Below, piece after piece: positions 46,531 through 56,000 of a DNA stretch of 59,746 nt (the stretch's first letter is position 1; each line of letters opens with the position of its first letter). Both the position numbers and the translations under genes were made by a program. This DNA is from a virus. Under the pieces are notes generated by a model. It did not search any database, was not told where the DNA came from, and saw only the letters and a program-made list of their open reading frames with translations. The stretch spans positions 1-59,746 of IMG/VR virus record IMGVR_UViG_3300030060_003581. The stretch is one strand, 5' to 3'.

Positions 46531-46827
46531 ATGGCAGAGAATACAGAGAGAAAGCCGAAGAAGATGACAACACAACAACTAACCTACGCAGTTAATTCGC
46601 TTGAGCAAGCGTTTAACAATATAGCGGCTGCTATTGGCAACGATATGCAGCAAGTAATGTCTATATTGGGTGGGCTATTGCGACATTTCGACCTAATTTG
46701 GGACATTAAATGCCCTTCATGTGGCGTTGACCTGTCTCATCCAAAACTAGAAGGTGTTCCCGAACCGGACACCTGCCCTGCATGTAATAGTAGTTTGAAG
46801 TTAGAAGATGCGCTAGAAGAAGAATGA
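46531..46827 (+). CDS. Small zinc-ribbon protein
   Basis: A 98-aa protein: N-terminal helix, then IKCPSCGVDLSHP ... DTCPACNSSLK (two CxxC pairs), ending acidic (EDALEEE). A zinc ribbon that may bind nucleic acid or the polymerase. First gene after polB with its own promoter. Confidence 0.68.
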   Translation: MAENTERKPKKMTTQQLTYAVNSLEQAFNNIAAAIGNDMQQVMSILGGLLRHFDLIWDIKCPSCGVDLSHPKLEGVPEPDTCPACNSSLKLEDALEEE

Positions 46828-46857
46828 TTATTAAACAAACGGTAGGTGGGGTAAAAC

Positions 46858-47172
46858 ATGGCACGAATACTTATTACATGCTTTTGCGAGGATTCTGAGG
46901 TAATTTCAGAAGCACTGAGCAAATATGGCAGAAGAGATGTATACTTGGCAATTGACAACACACCAGCGAATCGCTATAAGGCAGAAGCGTTGGGAATTGA
47001 CAGTGGCCTAAACCTTGTTGGGCTCGATGCAGACCATGACTTATATGATGAAGTATTGGAATGTAAAAAGGTCTCTAAGACTACCCCTAAACCTAAAAAA
47101 GAGAAAAGGCCAAAGAAGCCTGCTCCTCTTGACAAGGAAATAGAGGCGGTAGTTGATGAAGAAACCGAGTAA
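46858..47172 (+). CDS. Protein of unknown function
   Basis: A 104-aa protein: an N-terminal Rossmann-like strand-helix (ARILITCFCEDSEVISEALS) and a lysine-proline tail (TTPKPKKEKRPKKPAPLDKE). Site AGGTGGGGTAAAAC. No family recognised. Confidence 0.6.
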   Translation: MARILITCFCEDSEVISEALSKYGRRDVYLAIDNTPANRYKAEALGIDSGLNLVGLDADHDLYDEVLECKKVSKTTPKPKKEKRPKKPAPLDKEIEAVVDEETE

Positions 47173-48118
47173 ATACTCAAAGGAATGGTATGCACAGGAG
47201 GGGGCTAATCACGGCCACCCTAACCCGATAAAGGCAGCAAATGGCAAATGGCCTGTTCGTTTATCTAAGTCGGCATTTATGACTTACTTATCCTGTCCTC
47301 GCAAGTATTGGTGGAACAATGTTGCGGAGATAAGAGCGCCTAGGAATCACTTTATGGTTCACGGAACTGCGGTTCATACTGCGCTAGAAAATCTGTATGG
47401 TAATTGGAAAGACGAAGATGGCGAGTGGTTTGAAGACTTGGCTTTGTGGGATTGGGAAGACAATACTAAAATACACAGGCCGTATTTAGAATGGAACCAA
47501 GACCAACAAAATATTTACTTTGATTCTGTCGAGGCACTGATGCAGTTAGAGGCTGAGCGTCTAAATCGTTGGGGCAAAGAGCATTTTGCCCCTGTTGAGT
47601 TTGAAGTCAAACATACTGTCCGTCATCCCGACTCTAACTTCTTGTTAGTAGGTATGATTGATGGCGTCCACAGACACCCCGACGGCGGCCTTGTTATCAC
47701 TGAATTGAAGACAGGTAAGGCTACCAAAGGTAAGTTGACTAAAACACGCAAGGAACTGTGTTTCTATCGCCATATGCTATCGTTATTGGGTCAAGACGAA
47801 GCACTATACTTTTACTACTTGTTCCCCGAATGCAGTAATACTGATTTATACTTAGAATTAGAAGGCAAAAAGGATACTGAGGTTTGGCTTGGTGATAAGC
47901 AAGGTATGGCGGTGCTTGAGAAGGTATCTAAGCGTTCAGTTAGTGCCATGCACAAGTCCTTAGACAAGGCTATTGACGGTATTAACGACAGTCTTTGGAA
48001 TATGAAGTGGAATGATTGGTTTTGTAATGAATGGTGTGAGTTCAATATGTCTTGTGAAGGAGAACTCATAGGTCTTGATTCTGACCCAACACATTCATAT
48101 ACTGAAGTGTGGAAGTGA
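47156..48118 (+). CDS. PD-(D/E)XK nuclease, RecB/Cas4-like with iron-sulphur cysteines
   Basis: A 320-aa nuclease: LSKSAFMTYLSCPRKYWW (36-53), GTAVHTALE (70-78), the catalytic core LLVGMIDGVHR ... VITELKTGK (Asp169, Glu183, Lys185) and LCFYRHMLSL (QxxxY-like). Cys47 plus Cys290, Cys294 and Cys300 fit the four-cysteine iron-sulphur set of Cas4/AddB-type nucleases. Likely trims DNA ends for recombination or packaging. Start follows GAGGCGGTAGTTG. Confidence 0.82.
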   Translation: MKKPSKYSKEWYAQEGANHGHPNPIKAANGKWPVRLSKSAFMTYLSCPRKYWWNNVAEIRAPRNHFMVHGTAVHTALENLYGNWKDEDGEWFEDLALWDWEDNTKIHRPYLEWNQDQQNIYFDSVEALMQLEAERLNRWGKEHFAPVEFEVKHTVRHPDSNFLLVGMIDGVHRHPDGGLVITELKTGKATKGKLTKTRKELCFYRHMLSLLGQDEALYFYYLFPECSNTDLYLELEGKKDTEVWLGDKQGMAVLEKVSKRSVSAMHKSLDKAIDGINDSLWNMKWNDWFCNEWCEFNMSCEGELIGLDSDPTHSYTEVWK

Positions 48119-48123
48119 CAAAT

Positions 48124-48318
48124 ATGACAACATATTGTAAGCATTGTGAGGCTAAGATGATAGAAGAAGTAGCGTTCTTGGTAACAGGACAGGTAAATGG
48201 GCCGAGACAGTCTATTACCTTGCTGGTGTGCGAAGAATGCGGATATACTGTAAAGGAGGCAAGCGAAGATGATAACATTTCCGAGGGAAATAGGACTGAA
48301 AAGGGCAGTGGTGAGTAG
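48124..48318 (+). CDS. Small zinc-ribbon protein
   Basis: A 64-aa protein with CKHC and CEECG pairs (MTTYCKHCEAKMIEEVAFLV ... LVCEECGYTVKE) and a polar tail. It overlaps the primase by 50 bases in another frame. Confidence 0.6.
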   Translation: MTTYCKHCEAKMIEEVAFLVTGQVNGPRQSITLLVCEECGYTVKEASEDDNISEGNRTEKGSGE

Positions 48319-49288
48319 TCATAGAGACTATATATCCTATGTTAAAAAAATGAGGACTAAAACTTCTTGTTACACAAGCCTGTATTCTTTTTCTGAGATG
48401 GATAATAACTATAAACCGGACTACCGATATGCAGTGATAGACCGAGCATGGTGGGATTTTGATGCGGGAGAAAAAGGAGGAATTGAACAGGTCAAGCAAG
48501 ATGTCGCTAAACTCATCTCTAGGTTGGAGGGCGACATTCGGCTTGTGGCAACAGGTCGAGGCTTCCATGTCCACCAGATTTTCAATAGACCGGTCATTGG
48601 GGCGCAATATAGGCTACCGCTGGAACACTACCAAAGACGAAAAGCAAGAGGACTAGTTACGCTTGACGGCGTAGGCTTTCCCGAAAAACTTACTCGCATT
48701 CCTAACACATACAATCCCAAGCGTGGGCGTTGGTGTGTAGTTATTCCTACACATGAGTTTATTAACAACCCTATGGACTACGATATTCCAAAGCAGCCGT
48801 ATGCTTTTGATAGAAAATATCATCCGTTTGGCGAAATTGATTTTAATATTGAAAGATTTGATTTCGAGTCATGGTGTAGCAACTATCAACCGATTGATGA
48901 TGACTACTGCACCGATAGTATAGAGTTAGATGAGTCAATGCTAACTGCTGGCACAGTTCCTATTATGCCTTGCTTGGCTAAAGCAATACACCAAGACAAG
49001 CCTAATCATCATGTTAGGGTTGCGTTAGTTCAGCATATGGCTGATACGCTAAGAGACTTTGCAGACCCCGAGGCAATCAGCATAGAGCAAAGGAGACAGA
49101 TTGAGGATGAGATATTCAACTTTGTCAAGGGTCTTAATTGGTCTAATTGGAATGCCACTGCTTCACGCAAAGGGATTAAAAGCACTATGAAGTATAGACG
49201 AGTGCCGTCGTGTTCATGGTTTGCTGCTAGAGGTATGTGTGGTGGAAAATGCTGGCGATATGACGGAACTGTGGACTTTTCTGAATGA
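48269..49288 (+). CDS. Archaeo-eukaryotic primase with PriL-like cysteine domain
   Basis: A 339-aa primase. N-terminal part is PriS-like: WDFDAGEKGG (Asp63, Asp65), ATGRGFHVHQIF (His100, His102) and LTRIPNTYNPKRGRW. The C-terminal part has Cys235, Cys315, Cys324 and Cys328 (MPCLAKAI ... PSCSWFAARGMCGGKCW), like the iron-sulphur domain of PriL. So catalytic and large-subunit roles seem combined in one small protein. It makes primers for the polymerase. Start follows AAGGAGGCAAGCGAAG. Confidence 0.8.
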   Translation: MITFPREIGLKRAVVSSHRDYISYVKKMRTKTSCYTSLYSFSEMDNNYKPDYRYAVIDRAWWDFDAGEKGGIEQVKQDVAKLISRLEGDIRLVATGRGFHVHQIFNRPVIGAQYRLPLEHYQRRKARGLVTLDGVGFPEKLTRIPNTYNPKRGRWCVVIPTHEFINNPMDYDIPKQPYAFDRKYHPFGEIDFNIERFDFESWCSNYQPIDDDYCTDSIELDESMLTAGTVPIMPCLAKAIHQDKPNHHVRVALVQHMADTLRDFADPEAISIEQRRQIEDEIFNFVKGLNWSNWNATASRKGIKSTMKYRRVPSCSWFAARGMCGGKCWRYDGTVDFSE

Positions 49289-49321
49289 TGTTAAAAAACA
49301 ACACGGTGCTACGCTTACATA

Positions 49322-50050
49322 ATGCTAGTAGTTGATGACCGAGAGAACGACCTTTTGATTCACAAACTCTATGCTTCTATGGGCAATCACGATGATGGCG
49401 GCCATGTTAAAGTAAAGCGGCTACAATCCGCAGATTACATCATAGGTAACATAGGAATAGAGGCCAAAGAGATAAATGACTTGTATCACTCTATTATGGG
49501 TCACGGTCGCTCTCGGACTATTGTAGGGCAACTGATGGACTTACAGGAAAACTTTGAGCGACCTATGCTTGTAGTTTATGGAACTCAATTAAAACCTTAC
49601 ATTCCCGGGGGCAGACCTAACCGACAACAAATGGCGAGAGAGATAAAGAAGATGAACGCAGTAATCAAAAAGTTCAAGCAGAATCTAATTATACAATTCC
49701 CAAATATACAATACATGGAACTGTCAAGCATGGATGACATGGTTGATTGGCTTTCGTCTGTGCATCACAATTTAAGAATCCGAAGGATGCCTGTCGCAGA
49801 ACCGAGAGAGAAGACAAAAAGTTCCAATAGGAAAATTGATTTGCGAGTTAGAGTCTTGTCATCCATAGAAGGAATATCCGAGAGAGCCGCACATGACTTG
49901 TTAACCGAGTTTGGCTCAATTCCACGCTTGTTGCGCTCTCGCACAAGCCAGCGAAAACTCATGGAGATAGACGGCATAGGGCGCAAAAGAGCCAAGGCTA
50001 TTCTATCCCTGCGTGAACGCTATCCCGACCAGCCCGAACCAAAAGACTAA
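49322..50050 (+). CDS. ERCC4/XPF-type nuclease with helix-hairpin-helix pair
   Basis: A 242-aa protein. The ERCC4 nuclease core has VVDDREND (Asp5, Arg7, Glu8), SADYIIG, and GIEAKEINDL (variant of IERKxxxDL with Ala for Arg). Two helix-hairpin-helix motifs follow (LSSIEGISERAAHDLLTEFG, LMEIDGIGRKRAKAILSL). Cuts branched or flap DNA in repair and replication. Last gene of the rightward arm; its stop overlaps the stop of the leftward hub gene. Confidence 0.9.
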   Translation: MLVVDDRENDLLIHKLYASMGNHDDGGHVKVKRLQSADYIIGNIGIEAKEINDLYHSIMGHGRSRTIVGQLMDLQENFERPMLVVYGTQLKPYIPGGRPNRQQMAREIKKMNAVIKKFKQNLIIQFPNIQYMELSSMDDMVDWLSSVHHNLRIRRMPVAEPREKTKSSNRKIDLRVRVLSSIEGISERAAHDLLTEFGSIPRLLRSRTSQRKLMEIDGIGRKRAKAILSLRERYPDQPEPKD

Positions 50051-53000
50051 CGCCCATAGGTCATACTGCCCGATTGACTTGAACCCGATACGGATTGGGT
50101 GTCAAATGCTATTTCTATCGTGTGTAATGTAAGCGCAGTGTATTGAGCAGTGTCGGGTGAAACACCTGCGGCACGACCAAAAGACACTTGTATGGTGTTG
50201 CCGGTGTTGTTAGCGCCGATAATAGGCTCAGCAAACAATATGGCTTGCACATTAGTTCCTTCTGCCAAAGTAACTGTTTTCGTTATTGAATGACCGGTTT
50301 CACGGCAACTTACTGTTACATCTAACGATGCCACTTGTCCCGACGGGCAAGGCAAAGAGTATAGACTTGACACAGTTACCTTTCTCCCTCTTGGGTTAGA
50401 AGGAACTCTAATGCTTGTAGTGGACTCGTTGTATGCGTTTGTTGCGTCAGTAGCGCCAGCAAACGACACACCTGTTGTTGAGAACATACAGTCACCGGAC
50501 GAAGTAGTAGTAAAGGTATCAGTTCCCGATTCGGGGTCATCGTTTGTTGGTGCATCTGACGGCTTCTTTTGACCTAAAACATTGAACCCTCCGCCTGTAA
50601 CGCTATCATTGTTAAAGTCCATCGAACCCTTTATTCTTTTAGTAAAGTTACTATTGAGGATATTGCTACCTAAAGCAAAGGCAGAACTGTCGTTAAGAGC
50701 AGTTCCTCCAACCTTAAATGCCCCGCTTGTTACGGGGTCGTATCTGCTACCTGCGGTTGTGCCGCTATTTATGGAGGCCACACCGGCTACTCGACCAAAG
50801 CCACCGTTAGAAGGATTACCACCATATTTGTCATTGTTATATCCCTGTGCCCCCTGTTCACCGGGTTTGAAGTTACCGCCTCCGGGGAATGTCTTGCCAC
50901 CGCTACCAGCGTTAGGCGGTAGGAACAGTGCGGCAAAGTGTTGAATATTTCTATTTACATCACGCTCAAGAGTAAATGATACTTGCTCATTTTGTCTTGC
51001 ACTTTGAGACCATTTGATAGATTTTATGAACATAGGTTCTCGAGTCAAACCCATTGAAAGGTCACTGTAACTTACCTGCGTAGCAGGCACGAAGTTTATG
51101 TCATCACAAATATGCAAACGAGGCGCATACCATTCTGCTCTTGTGTTAAAATAAGATGGCTGAGCGCCTTCCGAGTATGGGAATGCCGTTTGGTTTTTGG
51201 GAGTAAAGTCACCAACACCTAACGGGAATAAACTCTCGGACTGAACAACGCTGTAACCGGAATCACCTACATAGTTGCACCTATTCCTTAAATTATTAGT
51301 GCCACATCTATTCTTTGCTACTGCTAACAAATAGTCGTAATTTACAGACAGAATAATTCTTTCACTACCGTCCCTAAGCGACCAATAAGAACTAGGTATG
51401 TCTATCTCATAGAATCCGTTAGCATCCACCGTTACTTTAGTTGAACTTACCGCACTATGAGGAACTCGTCCTTCGGCGTTAGGGTTGCCTTTCCATAGAT
51501 AATCTATTAGTTTAATAGTAAAAACAGGGTTAATTGCATTAGCAGGGTATTCCTCAATACTATCACCATCTCCTACTTCTATTACCATTCTTAAATTGCC
51601 ATCAAAAACATAACCTGTGCCGCTTGCGTTGTCTGCGCCGGATTGAGGATTGTCAGTTATTTTAGGCATATTTCGTGGTATGTGGACTACTTGCACTGCA
51701 TATGATAGTGACCGAGAGCCATACCAATAATAACCCTCATCATAATCGTCAGACCCGCCCCCTAAATATGCGGCGGTCTTTGTTGATTGTCCCGAGCCTT
51801 TTACATCTAAAGCAGACACCATTCCGGGGAATGGGTTGCCCCCAAACAAAGAAGCCCAAGCCCACCCTTTGTCGGTAACATCTGACCCAACCCCACTGTT
51901 AGAATATGGTATAGTTTGTGACCCGTCAGCGACATATCCAAATCTTGCACCTTCGAGCATAAGAGTCTTGTCGCCATACAGATTGTTGGCGCTTTGATTG
52001 TCACTAAATCTTGTTATTTGAGCCTCGACTTGCAGTGGCGCTTGTTTGGTCTTTTCGTATTCTGCCTTAGCGATTGCTAAAGCCTCGGCTTTAGTTCCTA
52101 CTTCGGGCATACTAAGTATATTCCATTTAGGAGTTGAGTTTAATGAAGGGGTAGGGTAGTCAATAAATAGACCAGCCCCGCCATAAAATACTCTAACATT
52201 GGTAAATTGTTTTACTGCTTGTGTCTTAATAGAAGATACTCTTAGATTACCTTCATCAAACATAGTGTTTATATCATATGTGGGTCTAAACGATGGACGA
52301 CCATCCCTGCCCATAATCCAACAGAACATTTGACGCTGACCGTATTTATCACTTGTTCCAGCCAAACCTTGTGTGCTTGAGTATATTGCCCCAAGTGTGC
52401 TATTCCTACAATCATTTACACCACCAAAGTCGTCAACAGTCTGCGCTTCTCTCCACCTACCAAAAATACCACTACTACCCGTAGGAGTGATTGCGTTTAG
52501 TGCAGTAAATGTGCTACTTGTTTTAGCAGTAACAGTAAAGTCCTTAGTTTTGCCCATAAGACCTAACTCATCACAATCTATCACTGTTACTATGTCGCCT
52601 ACCACTAAGTTATGTGGCTTATTAGAACTAAATACTGAACTGCCTCCGCTTGGAGTAGTTATGCCTGTAATAAGACCACTGTATGTCAACGCATCTTTTT
52701 GCGTAGTAGTCATGTTTTTGCTAACAGGTATTGTTGCTATATTTGGAATACCGTAGGCTTTTGCTTGCTTTAACCAAGTCTCGGCTAGTATGTCGGAATA
52801 AGCGCATCTAAACTTATCACTATCATACCAAGTGCCGCTTGCTTTATTTTCAATAAACCCGTTCAAAGACATAATTAATCTCATAGGGAATATATTAGCA
52901 AGACCGCCATAAACTATGGCATCAGAATAACTATTCTCAGCATCCGGGTCTATTTCAATATTAATATGTGATTTATTGTCGTATGCAGGTATAGTTCCCC

Positions 53001-56000
53001 TGCCGCCAAAGTATGTCAAGAACCAAGCGTCGTATCTATTTGGTGTGCTTGATGTAATAGAAGTGCTTGGTGGAGTTGCCCCATAACCTGTTCCATCCCA
53101 CTGCCCATCAGTAGTAGTTGCAGGCACAGGAACACCTAAATTAACTGCGTTTCTAAGGTATAGCGTTCCCGGTGCTTTTACAGTGCAAGTTCCCGAACCA
53201 ATTGTAGTGGCTGGGTTATCTAAAACAATATCCAAAGTAGTAGTTTGAGCATAAGGAGTGGCGAGGCTCGCAGGGTTTTGACTTGCTATCCTATACACAC
53301 CGTCAATCGAAGGGGTAGTAGTTGAGCCACTAATTTCTATCATGTGGCCTGTCCTATATAGCATTCCTATACTTGCCGCCCCTCCCGAACTCTCACTTAA
53401 AGTAACTCGACCAGCACCATTAGCAACGGCTGAAACTCCTGTTCGGCCTGTGGTTTGCAGGGTTGCTTGTTGGGTGGGTGACGCATACGCCGCATAGTGA
53501 AATACAGTTTTTTGTGACTCGGATATTATTTGACCTACATGAAGGTCAGTAGTTTGCAGAACTGCCGGATTATCAAACTGTATAACCCTATCATCAACTT
53601 TTAAGTCCGTAACCAAAACAGTTGTGTCATTAATAAAATACCAAAAGTTAGCGTTCCAACTTGCCTCATCGTCTAAGTTTCTATATGTTGCTGGGGCTTT
53701 AGTCCAATAATTATCAATCATAACAGGGAATCCTTCGGTTTCAACTAAATAGTCTCCTATTTCCCTTCGCCCTCCCGAGGATTGGAATGTCCTACCGCCA
53801 TTAGTCGCAGTGTTCAGATTAAAGAACTTAGATGTGTCAACAATAACAAACGACCCTGCTTTATCCTCCCAATTATGATACTTGTTATTGGATTCACTGT
53901 TAGACCCACCCGAAACCGCAGACCAAGCAACTCCTGTGATTGGGTCAACTTCTGCATCAATCTCCCAAAGGTCAACTTCTTCTCCTATATTCAAATCCGT
54001 AAAGGTGCTTCTTTCGTTAACCGTTGAAATTGCATCATCAGCAATTCCTAAAGACATTTGATAGTTGCCGGAGTATGGTGTCATTAGACCAAACTTATTC
54101 TTTCTAAGCCCAGCATCAGCATCAGCATTACCATCGTTACGCATATCAGCCCAAAGAATCCATATATGCTTGTAGTCCTCGGTGTCTAAATCTCTAAGCC
54201 TAAACTTACTACCGCTTGCGTGGTTGCGTTGGAAAAAGTTAGTTTCGGGTATTGTTAAAACAGTGTTGCCTGCTTTCAAAGTAACATTACTGTAATGGTC
54301 TTGTATAGCATAGTCGGTAGGGACATTAGCATAACTCGAGTTATTGTATAATTCGTGGTAAGTAGCGAAAGGCGTTTCAATTAATGTGGGCTGACTTGTC
54401 TGTGTGACCGCAGTTGACCCCCAAAGAGTAGGCGTGTCCCACCATGCTCTATAACTAGCCATCCCAAAGGCTCCGGTAGCCCCCTTATACTTGATTAGGG
54501 TATACACCCAATAATCAACTCCATTTATATTTTCCTCTTGTGCGGTTTTGGTTCGAGTAGCGCCTATATAGCCGTTGTTTATCAACGCCCATCTGCCATT
54601 TGTAAAGTAACTTGGCAAACCGCCGCCGCTAAGACCAACAAGATTCTCTCCATTCAAAGAAGTTACTAATAAATCTGTATAGTTAGCAGAAGCAGATTTA
54701 GGAACATAGAACTGCATCAAATAAAACATACTTCCCCTACTGAGACCATGAGAAGGGTTAAAGTTAGCAACCGTTCCGTAGTTTGAAGCATTTTTGCCCC
54801 CTCCCGCCAACATTCGACACTGATGAACTCTTAACAAACAAGTGCTACCTATGCTAGTTGATGTGCTTATTCCATCATACACTCCCGCATCAACAAATCC
54901 GTCATCATCAACAAACTCAATGACTCCCTCCCCTTGGGTATCAAAGTCGGGAAAGTAACTATTTAGGCTCATAGTAGTGTCGCCTATGTCAAAATCTGAG
55001 TTTATTTCACACTTATTAGTTTTGTAGCGACTATTAAGTTCCGTAACGCTTAGTGGCGATGATTTTATTTTTGAGAATAAGAACTTAAACCACAGGGACT
55101 TTGAAATATCCTTTATCCATCTGCTATGAATAGCCCTGTGTGCCGCATCTGCGGTAGCGTGACCTGCGGTTATAGCATCATCCCAATCATCATAGGCGTC
55201 ATTTGGCCCCACATCGTCTTCTCCTAAATACATTTGAATAGGATGAGCAGACCTGTTACGCATTCTGCTATCTAAGTGATTTTTGAATACACCCGAGCCA
55301 TCTTCAACTTCGTTAAAGCCTAATCCTTGATTAGCACTCGTTAGAATACTTGCTCCGAAGTTATACATATTTAGTTCGTTTTGTGCCTCGCTTCTGTCAT
55401 ACGCTACTCGCTCAGTAGCGTCTCCCTCTCCATTTTGCCCAAACTCCCAAACAGGCATTTGATTATCTATTTCACTGAAAAAGTCAGATGCACTTAACTT
55501 AATAGTGGGTGTTCTCGATGAAGATTGATTGACATAAGACATAGAATCAATCATCCCTCGCCATATTGGTCTATCAATACTGTTTCTAAACATTAACAAA
55601 CTCCAATCAGCATATGCACTGCCATTAAATAATGACATTATTTTTACATAAGCATTTAACTCGCTATCGTCATCTATTATGGTAAGGTCAACTTTTGAGG
55701 GAGTATTTACTGACGCAGAATATGAAAAGTCTAATGTAGGTGGCATATCGGTAACTGACGGGGAGGGATGGTCGTTTAGAGGCTTAATTAGACCTACTCT
55801 ATCAATTAATACTGATGCCTTGGCTCCGTGCGCCTTTACAGATATAGCCCAACCATACATGTCAGCCGCAGTGAATTGAGTTCCGTCTGCTTTGTTACCT
55901 ATGGCGTTGCTTGTTGATACTGTCGCCCCATTTTTTATTATATCATACACTCCCGCAGTGTAGTTGAAAATAAAATCATAATCATCCCACATATCGTATG

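Noticed and set aside
47156-48118. CRISPR-linked cas4
   Set aside because: The nuclease looks Cas4-like, but no cas1/cas2 and no spaced direct-repeat array was seen anywhere in the window.
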